DNA of 64,000 nucleotides from Natrinema sp. HArc-T2 (lineage in GTDB: Archaea > Halobacteriota > Halobacteria > Halobacteriales > Natrialbaceae). Location: contig NZ_JBGUAZ010000002.1 in the NCBI RefSeq assembly GCF_041821085.1, positions 372,001 through 436,000 of the forward strand, read 5' to 3'. The notes beneath the pieces were generated by a model, which made no database searches, was not told the origin of the DNA, and worked only from the letters and a program-made list of their open reading frames with translations. This document shows, one piece after another, positions 35,931-45,386 of the stretch (position 1 is the stretch's first letter; every line of letters starts with the position of its first letter). A program made the position numbers and the translations under genes.

Positions 35931-36220
35931 CCGCGAGCGAACCCGCAGGGTGAGCGAGCGGGCCGACGACTGACCCGGAAGCCGCGCGATGCGCGGCTGG
36001 AGGGGAAGGAGGAGTGCTTTTGATCAACCCTAAGCGGGAGCTTCGCTCCCGCGAGGTCCGAGAGAGCTTCGCTCTCTCGAGATTTTACCGAGCGACCGAC
36101 CAACGGGAGAGAGCGTGGTTCGAGACGCCTTCGGCGTCTCGTCATCAAGCGAAACCGAAGGTTTCGCGGACATTGCGAATCTTCGATTCGCTCAGTCACG
36201 AGAGCGCGAAGCTCTCTCGA
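35931..36220. repeat. array of seven short perfect hairpins
   Basis: Perfect inverted repeats with 3-nt spacers: AGCCGCGC/GCGCGGCT (35980-35998), GCGGGAGC/GCTCCCGC (36034-36052), CGAGAGAGC/GCTCTCTCG (36059-36079), CGAGACGCC/GGCGTCTCG (36121-36141), GCGAAACC/GGTTTCGC (36149-36167), GCGAATC/GATTCGC (36175-36191); and GAGAGC/GCTCTC with a 5-nt loop (36200-36216). Five have TTC or GAA at the centre. The array fills the 380-bp gap downstream of the gene at 36243 and upstream of the Cas4-like gene; no coding sequence is seen in it. Confidence 0.85.
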
Positions 36221-36242
36221 ACGACAGCGTAAAAGGTTGGTT

Positions 36243-36833
36243 CTAGAAGTCCACGTCCGTCTCCATCCCCTCCGTCGCGTCCTCGAGGCCGTCTTCGCGA
36301 ACGTCGGTTGTCATGCGTTCGGTGAGGTCGGCGTCGGCGAGGATGCTGTCGAACTCGTCGCGGTAGCGGTCGTTCGCCGTTCGGGATTGGGTCTGTGCCT
36401 CGGCGACGCGGCGAGCGCGACGGATCTGGGCCTCGGTGACGTCGTACTCGTCGGCCAGCGTTGCGTCGTCTTCCTCGCGATCGCGGATCGCCGCAAGGTC
36501 GAAGTCGTCGGCGTCGGCCTCGTCGATGAGGTGCAAGGACAGCCGCGCGTCGAAAACCACGGCTTCGTCGACCCCGAGTTCGGCAGCGAGGTCGGCGTCG
36601 CTTTGCCCGTCGTAGAAGCCTCTGGCGACCGTGATCAGCTCGTCGTCGGACAGCGGCGTCTCGAACGCGTAGCGCTCGCGCATCTGCTGGACGACGCTCC
36701 GGAGGCGTTCCTCGTCCGAGCGTTCGTCTCGCTCGAGGGAGCCGCGGGTATCCTCCTGCGATTCGGTGACGGTTGCCTCACCGTCGGTCACGTCGGTGAA
36801 GATATCACGGAGTTCCTCGGTTTTCTCGTTCAT
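36243..36833 (-). CDS. conserved haloarchaeal helix-rich protein (conditioned-medium-induced type)
   Basis: 196 residues, MNEKTEELRDIFTDVTDGEATVTESQED at the start and a conserved tail EDGLEDATEGMETDVDF. The middle contains two HTH-like stretches (YDGQSDADLAAELGVDEAVVFDARL and DATLADEYDVTEAQIRRARRV), so it could bind DNA. I believe family members are annotated as conditioned medium-induced protein 4 in Natrialba/Natrinema relatives; I am fairly but not fully sure. AT-rich upstream region (36900-36945) would hold its promoter. Confidence 0.78.
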   Translation of the reverse strand: MNEKTEELRDIFTDVTDGEATVTESQEDTRGSLERDERSDEERLRSVVQQMRERYAFETPLSDDELITVARGFYDGQSDADLAAELGVDEAVVFDARLSLHLIDEADADDFDLAAIRDREEDDATLADEYDVTEAQIRRARRVAEAQTQSRTANDRYRDEFDSILADADLTERMTTDVREDGLEDATEGMETDVDF

Positions 36834-37015
36834 GGGTGGACACTCCCGACGGGAGCCTATTTAAGCCTGTTGCCAGATAGCGTCGAGCGAAGGCGTTCGA
36901 ATGCGAACCACAATTATAAACTAAAAATAATGGTATAATTTTCGCAAGACTGCATCGGGGTGTACCTCGGTGCAGTGTGACAAGAATTAAGTCACAGCCC
37001 ACCACCTCATTGTGC

Positions 37016-39202
37016 ATGAATACGTTAGCACAGGCAGACGTTGCAAGGGAGACGTACTGGGGGATTACCAGCGTCGAGTACGCGGTGTTTTACCTCCTTG
37101 CGTTCGTTACGGTTGCCGTCTTCACCTACGGTGTCTACCAGCGGTTCGCTCGGTACACGCAGGGTGACGGTGATTCGTTCTCTCGGCTCGACGAGCTGCA
37201 ACGTCGCGTCGCGAACGCGGCGAAGATCGTCCTCTCGAACGAGAAGCAGTTCAACAGAGACCTCTACGGCGGGTTGATGCACTCGTTTATTCTCTGGGGC
37301 TTTCTGACGCTGTTTATCGCGACCTCGATCCTGATGGTCGAAGAGTACGGCGCACAGAAACTCCTCGGTCTCTCGTTCTGGAACGGTGACTTCTATCTCG
37401 CCTACCAGTTCATCGTCGACGCCATGGGGCTGTTGTTCGTCGTCGGCATCGGCATGGCCCTCTATCGCCGCTACTGGGTCCGCAACCACCGTCTCTGGGA
37501 TCGCCACACCTCCGCTGAGGACGATCTGTTCATCTGGACGCTGTTCGCCCTCGGCATCGGTGGCTTCCTGCTGGAGGGACTGCGCGTCTACAGCGCCGGG
37601 ATTCCCGACCACGAGGTCGTCAGCTTCGTCGCCTACGGGATGGCGCTTGGCTTCGACGCACTCGGCCTCCCGACGCTGGGCCCCGCCCAGGCCGGGCTCA
37701 ACGGGGCCGGATTCAACGTCGAGAACCTCCACTGGCTTGCGTGGTGGACCCACTCGTTGATCGCCTTCTTCTTCATCGCGTGGATCCCCTACGCCAAGCC
37801 GTTCCACATGCTCTCGTCGTTCGCCAACGTCGTCACCCGTGACGAGAAGGCGGGTAAGCGTCTTCCCAACGTCCCCTCGGATCTGGACGCGACCAACGCC
37901 GAATCCATCGACGACTTCACCTGGAAAGAGTTGCTGGACCAGGACGCCTGTACCAAGTGTGGCCGGTGTTCGTCGGTCTGTCCCGCCAAAGCCTCTGACC
38001 GCCCGCTGGATCCGCGTAACGTCATCCTCGACCTGAAATCCTATCGCGAGGATCTCGACGCCGGCGGCGAGGAACAGCCGATCGTCGCCGACGGCGGCAC
38101 TTCGGTGATCAACGCCGAGACGATGGAGTCCTGTATGGCCTGTATGGCCTGTATGGACGCCTGTCCCGTCGAAATCGAACATCTCAAGAGCTTTACCCGG
38201 CTCAACCGCCAGCTCACCGACCAGGGTGACATCGACTCGAGCATGCAGGACGTCTTCCAGAACGTCATGCAAAACGGCAACACCTTCGGTGACTCACCCC
38301 GCAATCGCGGCGACTGGACCGAGGAACTCGAGTTCGACGTGGCCGACGCTCGCGAGGAAGAAGTCGACTACCTCTGGTACGTCGGTGACTTCCCGAGCTA
38401 CGACGAGCGTAACAAGCAGGTCGCGCGCTCGCTGGCGACCATTCTCAAGGAAGCCGACGTCAGCTTCGGCATCCTCTTCGACGACGAGAAATTCGACGGC
38501 AACGACATCCGCCGCGTCGGCGAGGAGTTCCTCTACATCGAACTCGCCGGCCATCACGTCGAGACCTGGGAGGACTGCGAGTTCGACAAAATCGTCTGTA
38601 CGGACCCCCACTCCTACAACACCTTCAAAAACGAGTATCCCGAGGTCGACTTCGAGGAGTTCGCCGACGACCCGATGATGCCCTTCGAGTACGACGAGCA
38701 GTGGAACGCCGACGGCGAGATCGATGTCCTCCACTGGACCCAAGCCGTCGAAGAACTCGTCTCCGAGGGCCACCTCGAGCTGTCGGGGACGGAACTCGAC
38801 TACACGGTCACCTACCACGACCCCTGTCACCTCGGCCGGTACAACGACGAGTACGAAGCTCCCCGCGAACTCATCAAGGCAACGGGTTGTACACTTGACG
38901 AGATGCCGCGCAACCGCGCCAATTCGTTCTGCTGTGGCGGCGGCGGTGGCGGCCTCTGGATGGACTTCGAGGAAGAGCCCAAACCCAGCGAGGAACGCAT
39001 TCGCGAGGCACTCGAGGACACCGACGCCGGCAGCGGCGTCGAGAAGTTCGTCGTCGCCTGCCCGATGTGCATGACGATGTACGAAGACGGTCGCAAGACT
39101 GGCGGCTACGAGGACGAGATCGAAATCGTCGATGTCGCTGAACTCATTGTCGAAGCGATCGGCAAGACCGACGAAGCGACGGTCGACGTCGCCGCGGACT
39201 AA
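37016..39202 (+). CDS. membrane heterodisulfide-reductase-type Fe-S oxidoreductase
   Basis: 728 residues. The N-terminal ~290 residues have about five helices of the nitrate-reductase-gamma/HdrE type. Two 4Fe-4S motifs follow: CTKCGRCSSVCP near 310 and CMACMACMDACP near 365. The C-terminal half has two CCG-type cysteine-rich domains (DPCHLGRY...NSFCCGGGGGG and VVACPMCMTMYE). This fusion of HdrE- and HdrD-like parts is common in haloarchaea, often linked to ETF or (S)-2-hydroxyacid oxidation; the electron donor here is unknown. ATG at 37016; AGAATTAAG upstream may be the TATA box. Confidence 0.92.
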   Translation: MNTLAQADVARETYWGITSVEYAVFYLLAFVTVAVFTYGVYQRFARYTQGDGDSFSRLDELQRRVANAAKIVLSNEKQFNRDLYGGLMHSFILWGFLTLFIATSILMVEEYGAQKLLGLSFWNGDFYLAYQFIVDAMGLLFVVGIGMALYRRYWVRNHRLWDRHTSAEDDLFIWTLFALGIGGFLLEGLRVYSAGIPDHEVVSFVAYGMALGFDALGLPTLGPAQAGLNGAGFNVENLHWLAWWTHSLIAFFFIAWIPYAKPFHMLSSFANVVTRDEKAGKRLPNVPSDLDATNAESIDDFTWKELLDQDACTKCGRCSSVCPAKASDRPLDPRNVILDLKSYREDLDAGGEEQPIVADGGTSVINAETMESCMACMACMDACPVEIEHLKSFTRLNRQLTDQGDIDSSMQDVFQNVMQNGNTFGDSPRNRGDWTEELEFDVADAREEEVDYLWYVGDFPSYDERNKQVARSLATILKEADVSFGILFDDEKFDGNDIRRVGEEFLYIELAGHHVETWEDCEFDKIVCTDPHSYNTFKNEYPEVDFEEFADDPMMPFEYDEQWNADGEIDVLHWTQAVEELVSEGHLELSGTELDYTVTYHDPCHLGRYNDEYEAPRELIKATGCTLDEMPRNRANSFCCGGGGGGLWMDFEEEPKPSEERIREALEDTDAGSGVEKFVVACPMCMTMYEDGRKTGGYEDEIEIVDVAELIVEAIGKTDEATVDVAAD

Positions 39203-39288
39203 CTACGACTCGGTTTTCGCGGTCGTCGCTCCAACTCCGTTTTCAGGGCGTGATTCGAGCGTGATCGATGCGTGAGGTGTCGAACGAT

Positions 39289-40029
39289 TCAGTCAGAGCC
39301 GCTGGCTCGAGTCGCCGCGGCGTGACTTTCGGCCTCGGATGCAGCGTTTCCGGTCTGCACTTCGCGGACGAACTCGAGGAAGTTCTCGAAGACGAGTTTC
39401 GCCTCGCACGACTGCTGATAGTTCTCTTCGGTGATCTCGGCGAGGATCGACTCGCGGCGGTCCTCGGAGAGGTCTTTCCGGAGGACGAGGTCCCTGGCGG
39501 TCTTGCTGTCGTACTCGGGGTGGAACTGGACGCCGAAGACCCGGTCCTTGCGGAAGCCGTGGTTCGAGTACTCGTTTTCAGCGAGGGGCACGGCACCGGG
39601 CGGGAGTGTCGTGACTGCATCGGAGTGGCTCGTGAAGGCGGTAAAGGTCTCGTCGATGCCCGCGAACAGCCGCGAGTCGCCGGTGTGTTCGATCTCGCTG
39701 TAGCCGACCTCGTAGACGCCCATGTCGTCGACGGTTCCCCCGAGGACATCAGCTAATAGCTGATGGCCCCAGCAGACCCCGAGGAAGGGGACACCATGCT
39801 CGATCGCCTCGTCGACCCACTCCTTGACGGACTGTATCCACTCCTCGTCCCAGTAGACCGACGACCGGGAACCGGTGACCACAGCACCGTCGTAATCAAA
39901 CCCGGTGGGAACCGTGCCGTCAGTGGCGTCGAACTCAGAAAGCGAGGCATCGAGTTCACGCCGGAAGTTTCGTGTCGTGTTCTCGTCCTGATGTGCAGCG
40001 TTCAGAACGACGATTCGGGGGTTTCCCAT
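39289..40029 (-). CDS. class I glutamine amidotransferase
   Basis: 246 residues. The nucleophile is Cys86 in FLGVCWGHQLLAD; the His-Glu pair is in VFGVQFHPEYD. It resembles the GuaA-like stand-alone GATase subfamily that acts on small molecules. N-terminus MGNPRIVVLNAAHQDENTTRNF is intact. A C-terminal tail of about 20 residues is low complexity (NAASEAESHAAATRA). No partner synthase subunit is adjacent. Confidence 0.9.
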   Translation of the reverse strand: MGNPRIVVLNAAHQDENTTRNFRRELDASLSEFDATDGTVPTGFDYDGAVVTGSRSSVYWDEEWIQSVKEWVDEAIEHGVPFLGVCWGHQLLADVLGGTVDDMGVYEVGYSEIEHTGDSRLFAGIDETFTAFTSHSDAVTTLPPGAVPLAENEYSNHGFRKDRVFGVQFHPEYDSKTARDLVLRKDLSEDRRESILAEITEENYQQSCEAKLVFENFLEFVREVQTGNAASEAESHAAATRASGSD

Positions 40030-40162
40030 TACCGTCTAGTGGCAACGCGGTGAAAATAGGTCTTGTGTCCAGTGCCGGCGTTGCCGTGATCGACGACAGT
40101 CCGACTGGAGACCGTCCTCGAGTCGAGCGAGCGACCGCCGATCACGATCGGTTCGCTGTAAC

Positions 40163-41389
40163 TCATCGCAGATGATAGGTGCCGTTCGCGTCGCGATGGA
40201 CTCGATCGCCGGTGTGGAACCAGCCATCGACGAACCGACTGTGATCGTCGGTATCAGCGGACTCGTCGCGGTCGAATGCTGCGGATTCAGTCACGTAGCC
40301 GTCGGAGACTACCGGCCCCGCAAGTTCGAGTCGACCGGTCGCGTCACCCTCGAGGACCGACCCCTCGCGGTCGACCAGCCGAGCCCGACAGTTCGGTACC
40401 GGACGACCGACACCTGTCCCGTCGCCGTCAGCCCCGGCACGATCGACATCGAACCGCTGGCTGAGGGCAGTCGGACACTCGAGACGACCGTAGACTCGCG
40501 CGACCGGAACATCACGGTCGCGGTAGGCCGCGACGACATCCGCAGCGACCGGCGCGTCACAGAGCACACGCTCGAGCGACTCAGCGGCGGCATCGAAACC
40601 GGGTTCAGCCGCGATATCGCGAAGCACTGCTTCTCGACCGGGCAACAGCGTCGCGCCTTCGTCGTCGATCGCGGTGACGACGTCATCAGGGGTGAACGCT
40701 CGGTCGAGCAAGAGCGTCCCACCGACGGACAGCACCGACAGCGCGACGCGAACGAGGCTCTCGGGGGTCGATAGCGGCGTGGTGAGCGGGACGACATCGT
40801 TCGCAGCGAGCCCCCAGACCGAGACGCTCGTGGTGCAGTTTCGTTCGATCGTCTCGGCGGTGTAGCCGGCGACGGGCTGTCCCGCCCCACCGTGGAGAGC
40901 AAGCGCTGGCGTCGCCGCCGTTCCCTGCTCGTCGGCGTCGAAAGACTCGCGGTCCGTGCCGGCCAGTTCCTCGAGCGTCACCGACCGGTCGAAGGGAATC
41001 GATCGCACGAGATCGCGCTGGGCCGCCTCGAACACGACGAGGTCGGGCTCGAGCGTCTCGAACGGTCGCGTGACCGAGGCCGGCGTCAACAGGTGTGAGA
41101 TCGGTGCGAACGTGGCGCCGAGTCGCCGGCAGGCGAAAAACAGCGCAAGTGAGACGATTCGGTTTCGCGTGACGAGACAGACCGTCTCCCCGGGGCCGAC
41201 ATCCAGCGCCGAAAGTCGCTCTGTCGTCCGCATTGCGATCGTCGAGAGCTCTTCGTAGGAGACCCGATCCTCGTTGATTGTCTCCGCAGGAACGTGGAGC
41301 CGCCGCTCGGAGATGTCGACGACCGCCGTCCGATTCGGGAACTGCTCGGCCCATCGAGCCAGCGAGAGTGTCACGTCAGAGACTCCCAC
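40163..41389 (-). CDS. AMP-dependent ligase-like protein, C-terminal domain missing
   Basis: 408 residues that cover only the large N-terminal domain of ANL ligases (usual length 500 or more). SYEELSTIAMRTTERLSALD near residue 44 and FHTGDRVHRDANGTYHLR at the very end are recognisable; the stop comes at the hinge, so the domain with the catalytic Lys is absent. The phosphate-binding loop is degraded to LHGGAGQPVAGYT instead of SGTTGxPKG. Nothing similar to the missing domain follows downstream. The gene keeps haloarchaeal codon use without internal stops, so it may be a non-catalytic homologue or a decaying gene. Confidence 0.72.
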   Translation of the reverse strand: MGVSDVTLSLARWAEQFPNRTAVVDISERRLHVPAETINEDRVSYEELSTIAMRTTERLSALDVGPGETVCLVTRNRIVSLALFFACRRLGATFAPISHLLTPASVTRPFETLEPDLVVFEAAQRDLVRSIPFDRSVTLEELAGTDRESFDADEQGTAATPALALHGGAGQPVAGYTAETIERNCTTSVSVWGLAANDVVPLTTPLSTPESLVRVALSVLSVGGTLLLDRAFTPDDVVTAIDDEGATLLPGREAVLRDIAAEPGFDAAAESLERVLCDAPVAADVVAAYRDRDVPVARVYGRLECPTALSQRFDVDRAGADGDGTGVGRPVPNCRARLVDREGSVLEGDATGRLELAGPVVSDGYVTESAAFDRDESADTDDHSRFVDGWFHTGDRVHRDANGTYHLR

Positions 41390-41492
41390 GTTCGAGTACG
41401 TAGTAGGGTGGGGTGGAGGGCTGTCGCAAGCACGACCCCTGACGACACGAGACGAAACGGCGAGCGACCAGTGACTGCTGTTCGAGCCGTCG

Positions 41493-42275
41493 TTACTCGT
41501 CGTCGGTGTGTTCCTCGAGAAACCCGAGCAACAGATCGTTGACCGTCCGCGAGCGCTCGATAAAGCAGAGATGGCCCGTTCCCTCGAGTTCGCGGAACTC
41601 GCCGCGGGGAAGCCCCTGGGCTAGCTCCTGTCCGGCTGCAGGCGACACCAGTTCGTCAGCCTCGCCGTAGAACACCCGCGTCGGCTGGGTTACCTCGACG
41701 AGCCAGTCGCTCGCGTCGAAGTCCGCGAGCGCTGCGACCTGTGCCTCCCAGCCCGCGCGGTCCGCGTCACCGTCGGCCCGCCAGTCGACGATGCCGTCGC
41801 GCACGTCGGGCTGGGCCTTCAGAAAGTCGTCGGAGAGCCCCGCCTCGAGCGACCGGCGAAGCGCGTCGGGGTCGTCCGGCGGCGCGAACAACGGCTCGAG
41901 GTCGAACGCGTCCCCGCGCGCGGCAGTGCCAAACAGCGTCAGCGTCGCGACGCGACTCGATGTCCGGGCCGCCTCGAGTGCGATCGCGCCGCCGAGACCA
42001 CAGCCCACGAGGTGGGCGTTGCGGAGGTCGCAGTCGGCGAGCACTGCCTCGAGGTCGGCAACGAGGGTCTCGAGGCTGTAGGGCCCTGACGGCGCGTCCG
42101 ACCGGCCGGTTCCCCGAAGATCCCAGACGACGGCCTCGTAGGGGCCGGCGATGGCGGCGTGTTGCCAGCCCCACAGCCAGCCGCCGAGGCCGGCCTCGGG
42201 GACGAAAACGACGGGCTCGCCCTCGCCCGCGCGGTCGTAGTACAGTGAGACTGATCCGTTCGATGCAGTCGGCAT
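41493..42275 (-). CDS. alpha/beta hydrolase-fold protein without nucleophile Ser
   Basis: 260 residues with the fold motifs FVPEAGLGGWLWGWQ near residue 24 (oxyanion), VWDLRGTGRSD near 50, the acid in YGEADELVSP near 207 and the His in EGTGHLCF near 235. The nucleophile elbow, normally G-x-S-x-G, reads VGCGLGGA: Gly stands where Ser is expected and a Cys precedes it. Classical hydrolase activity is doubtful. It lies 104 bp upstream of the AMP-ligase-like gene on the same strand; both look like MenH/MenE relatives that lost active sites. Confidence 0.82.
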   Translation of the reverse strand: MPTASNGSVSLYYDRAGEGEPVVFVPEAGLGGWLWGWQHAAIAGPYEAVVWDLRGTGRSDAPSGPYSLETLVADLEAVLADCDLRNAHLVGCGLGGAIALEAARTSSRVATLTLFGTAARGDAFDLEPLFAPPDDPDALRRSLEAGLSDDFLKAQPDVRDGIVDWRADGDADRAGWEAQVAALADFDASDWLVEVTQPTRVFYGEADELVSPAAGQELAQGLPRGEFRELEGTGHLCFIERSRTVNDLLLGFLEEHTDDE

Positions 42276-42354
42276 GGATGAATCGTCGGGACGGGGTCCG
42301 AAAGAAGGGGTGGGTTTCGACTCGAGCGACGGTCGTGCGCCGGATCACGCCCGC

Positions 42355-45132
42355 TCAGGCGTTCAGGATCTGACGCAGGACCTCAGGGGCGTCCTCGAGC
42401 GCCCCGTCGAGATCGTCGACGTTGGGGCCGCCGCCCTGTGCGAAGTCCGCCGGGCCACCGCCGCCGCCGCCGACCTTCGAAGCGAGTTCGCCGACGACTT
42501 CGCCGGCGTTGACGCCGACGTCGTCGGGGACGGCGACGACGAACTGGGCACCGCTGGCACCGCTGCCGAGGACGGCGATCTTGCCGTCTTCGGCGAGGGC
42601 GTTGGCGGTCGCACGCAGTTCGTCCATGTCGGCGTCGATCCGGTCGATGACAGCCGTCGCGTCGCCGACGTCGACTTCCTCGCCGCTGCCACCGCCACCG
42701 GCGCGGGCTTCGGCGAGCTGTTCTTTCAGGTCATCGATCTGTTTGCCGCGGTCCTTCCACTCCTCGAAGAACCGTTCGGCGGTGTCGGGGACCGCCTCGG
42801 GCGAAACGTCGAGGATCTCGGCGGCCTCGTAGAGGGCGTCCTCTTTTGCCTGGGTCGCCTCAATGGCGGCCTCGCCGGCGGCGAAGGTGATCCGTTCGAC
42901 GCCGTCCTGGACGCGTTCGGTGTTGAGAATCTTGATCGCGCCGATGTCGCCGGTGCGGGCGACGTGGGTGCCACCGCAGGCCTGCGTGTCCTCGTCGACG
43001 TGGATCAGCCGGATCTGCTCGCCCGGCGGGATGCCTCCCTGGTAGAGGTCGAAGCCGTGTTCGGCTTCGGCGTCGTGGCGGTCGGGCCACTCCTGGGTGA
43101 CCGACGTGTTGTCCATGACGATCTCGTTGGCGCGGTCCTCGATTCGCTTGACGTCCTCGCGGCTGATGCGGTCATAGTGGCGGACGTCGATCCGGGAGCT
43201 CTCGACGCCTTTCTGGGCACCGGCCTGGCGGATGTGCTCACCGAGCACCTGCCGTGTGGCGTGGATGACGATGTGGGTCGCCGTGTGATGGCGCATCAGC
43301 TGCCGGCGACGGCCGCCATCGATCTGGCCGTTGACCAGTTCGCCCTTGCCGGGGTTCTCGTCGGTCCGGTGGAGGATGACGCCGTCCTCGATCTGGACGT
43401 CTTCGACTTCGACGCTCGTGTCGTCGGTCGAGAGCGTCCCCGTGTCAGCAGGCTGGCCACCGCCTTCGGGGTAGAACATCGTCTGATCGAGGACGACATC
43501 GTAGCCCTCCTCACGCTCGAAGACGTCGAGGACGACCGCCTCGAACTGCGTGCGCTGCTGGTCGTCGTAGTAGAGTTTTTCCGTCTCCGGCAGGTCCTCG
43601 AAGCGTTTGTCTTCGCCCTCGTCGGCCCCGGTGACAGCTTCGGGCGTGTCGTGGCGCTTCGCGACGAGACTGTAGAAGTCGTCGGGCACGTCGACCTCGG
43701 CACCCGCTTCTGCGGCGATCTCTTCGACCATATCGGGCTGGAGCCCGTGTGAGTCGTAGAGTTCGATTAGCTCCTCGGTCGGGATCGGTTCGCCCTTGTC
43801 GGCGTACTCCTCGGCCATCGTCTCGACCCGTCGACCGCCGCGCTCGAGCGTCTCGCGATACTTTTCGACCTCGGTACGGACGATGTCGCGGATCGTATCG
43901 CGGTTCTCGTACTCGAGGCGTTCGGCCTGCATGTCGACGAGTTCGTCCAGCGGCGCGTCGACGCCGGCGGTGTCACAGAGCCGTTTCGTACGTCGGAGGA
44001 CCATCCGCGTGAGATAGCCAGTCCCGACGTTCGAAGGGACGATGCCGTCGCCCAGCATATAGGCCAGTGTCCGGCAGTGGTCGGCGATCGCGTAGATGTC
44101 CTCGAGAGGCTCCATCAGCGCCTCGAGTTCTGCGGGGTCGACGTCGAGTTCGGCCGCGATCTCGCCGCGGGCGGTCTCCATGTCCTCGGCCTCGTCGATG
44201 TCCATGTGGCCCGCGAGCTTCGCTGCGCGATAGATCAGGTCCTCCTCCTCGTCGGTGTGTTCGAGGTCGGCGTTCTCTTTGAGGAAGGCGATCATGTCGG
44301 GGTAGACCGCCTCGTAGACGGTCGGCGTCCCCTGGGAGACCCAGGTCCACCGCTCGAGCCCGTAGCCGGTGTCGACGATGTAGGTATCCATCGGGCTGTA
44401 GCGGTTGCCGTCTTTCATCTCGTACTCGCCGTCAGGGTCTTGCTCCATCGACATGAAGACGAGCGTCGCGAGTTCGACGCCCCGATAGATGACCTCGATG
44501 GCGGGCCCGGCGTTGCCGCCGCCGACCCACGGGTCCTCGATGTAGATGACCTCCTCGAGATCGACACCCAGCGAGTCGAAGAAGCCGTCACAGAGTTCGA
44601 CGGTCCGGTCCTTCCAGTAGACCTCGCCGTGGTATGCGTACTCGTCTTCGTCGACGTCCTCGCGCGTGTTGAACGCGTGGTGGGCCATCATCTCGAAGGC
44701 CATCGTGTGCCGGCCCGTCTTGCCAACGTTGTCGATGTCCTGCATCCGGATGCACGGCTGGGAGACCGTCAGTGGGTTCGCCGGCGGTGGCGTCTCGCCG
44801 CTTGTGACCAGCGGCTGGAAGTCGTAGATCGACGCCTGGGTCAACAGGACGTCGTCGCGCCAGCGGTTCGCCGCGACCGGGTAGGGATCGATGCGTTCGT
44901 GCTCGTGATCCTCGAAGTAGGAGAGAAAGGTCTCGCGCATCTCCTCGAGGCTGTACTCGTCGTCGAACCCCGAGTTGTCGATGAAGCCGTACTCCTCGCA
45001 CGGCGGCTCACCACAGGTCTCCCTGTCGTGGTCGCGCGTCCAGAAGTGAGCGCCACATTTCGGGCACTCCTTGCGCTCGAATCCTTCCTCCTCGAAGTAC
45101 TCGAGGCGGTACTCCTCCTCTAGTTCGCTCAT
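42355..45132 (-). CDS. alaS: alanine--tRNA ligase
   Basis: 925 residues, archaeal AlaRS. The N-terminus has a Zn-like C-x2-C (ECPKCGAHF). The class II catalytic core includes [13 protein letters not shown] near 140. The editing-domain metal motif is [10 protein letters not shown] near 620, with CGGTH near 725. The C-terminal C-Ala part has a glycine-rich patch ([18 protein letters not shown]). ATG at 45132; the in-frame ATG at 45174 is not supported. TTTTAC about 27 bp upstream on the minus strand looks like a TATA box. Confidence 0.98.
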   Translation of the reverse strand: MSELEEEYRLEYFEEEGFERKECPKCGAHFWTRDHDRETCGEPPCEEYGFIDNSGFDDEYSLEEMRETFLSYFEDHEHERIDPYPVAANRWRDDVLLTQASIYDFQPLVTSGETPPPANPLTVSQPCIRMQDIDNVGKTGRHTMAFEMMAHHAFNTREDVDEDEYAYHGEVYWKDRTVELCDGFFDSLGVDLEEVIYIEDPWVGGGNAGPAIEVIYRGVELATLVFMSMEQDPDGEYEMKDGNRYSPMDTYIVDTGYGLERWTWVSQGTPTVYEAVYPDMIAFLKENADLEHTDEEEDLIYRAAKLAGHMDIDEAEDMETARGEIAAELDVDPAELEALMEPLEDIYAIADHCRTLAYMLGDGIVPSNVGTGYLTRMVLRRTKRLCDTAGVDAPLDELVDMQAERLEYENRDTIRDIVRTEVEKYRETLERGGRRVETMAEEYADKGEPIPTEELIELYDSHGLQPDMVEEIAAEAGAEVDVPDDFYSLVAKRHDTPEAVTGADEGEDKRFEDLPETEKLYYDDQQRTQFEAVVLDVFEREEGYDVVLDQTMFYPEGGGQPADTGTLSTDDTSVEVEDVQIEDGVILHRTDENPGKGELVNGQIDGGRRRQLMRHHTATHIVIHATRQVLGEHIRQAGAQKGVESSRIDVRHYDRISREDVKRIEDRANEIVMDNTSVTQEWPDRHDAEAEHGFDLYQGGIPPGEQIRLIHVDEDTQACGGTHVARTGDIGAIKILNTERVQDGVERITFAAGEAAIEATQAKEDALYEAAEILDVSPEAVPDTAERFFEEWKDRGKQIDDLKEQLAEARAGGGGSGEEVDVGDATAVIDRIDADMDELRATANALAEDGKIAVLGSGASGAQFVVAVPDDVGVNAGEVVGELASKVGGGGGGPADFAQGGGPNVDDLDGALEDAPEVLRQILNA

Positions 45133-45355
45133 TACGCGTCTATTGCCCGTGCAGCGCGTAAAACAGTTCCGCAACCGTGGCCGAGCCGAAACCGGTCGCC
45201 ATCCCGCCGACGACAGTCAGACTCGCAGTGACCACGGGACGGGCAGCGATCGAACGTGAGGCGCCGTTGGAGGCGAAGGGGTCGAACCGCGAGCGCCAGC
45301 ACGAACTGTCATCCGACAGCCACAGTGGCGGCCCGGTATCGGCCTCGAGTCGGCC

Positions 45356-45370
45356 AGTAAATTTTTAAGG
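45356..45370 (+). promoter_or_regulatory. TATA box of the PAS/kinase-like gene
   Basis: AGTAAATTTTTAAGG, the strongest TATA-like sequence in this part of the window, is centred 24 bp before the ATG at 45387. Confidence 0.6.
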
Positions 45371-45386
45371 GAGATCGGGAACGCGT

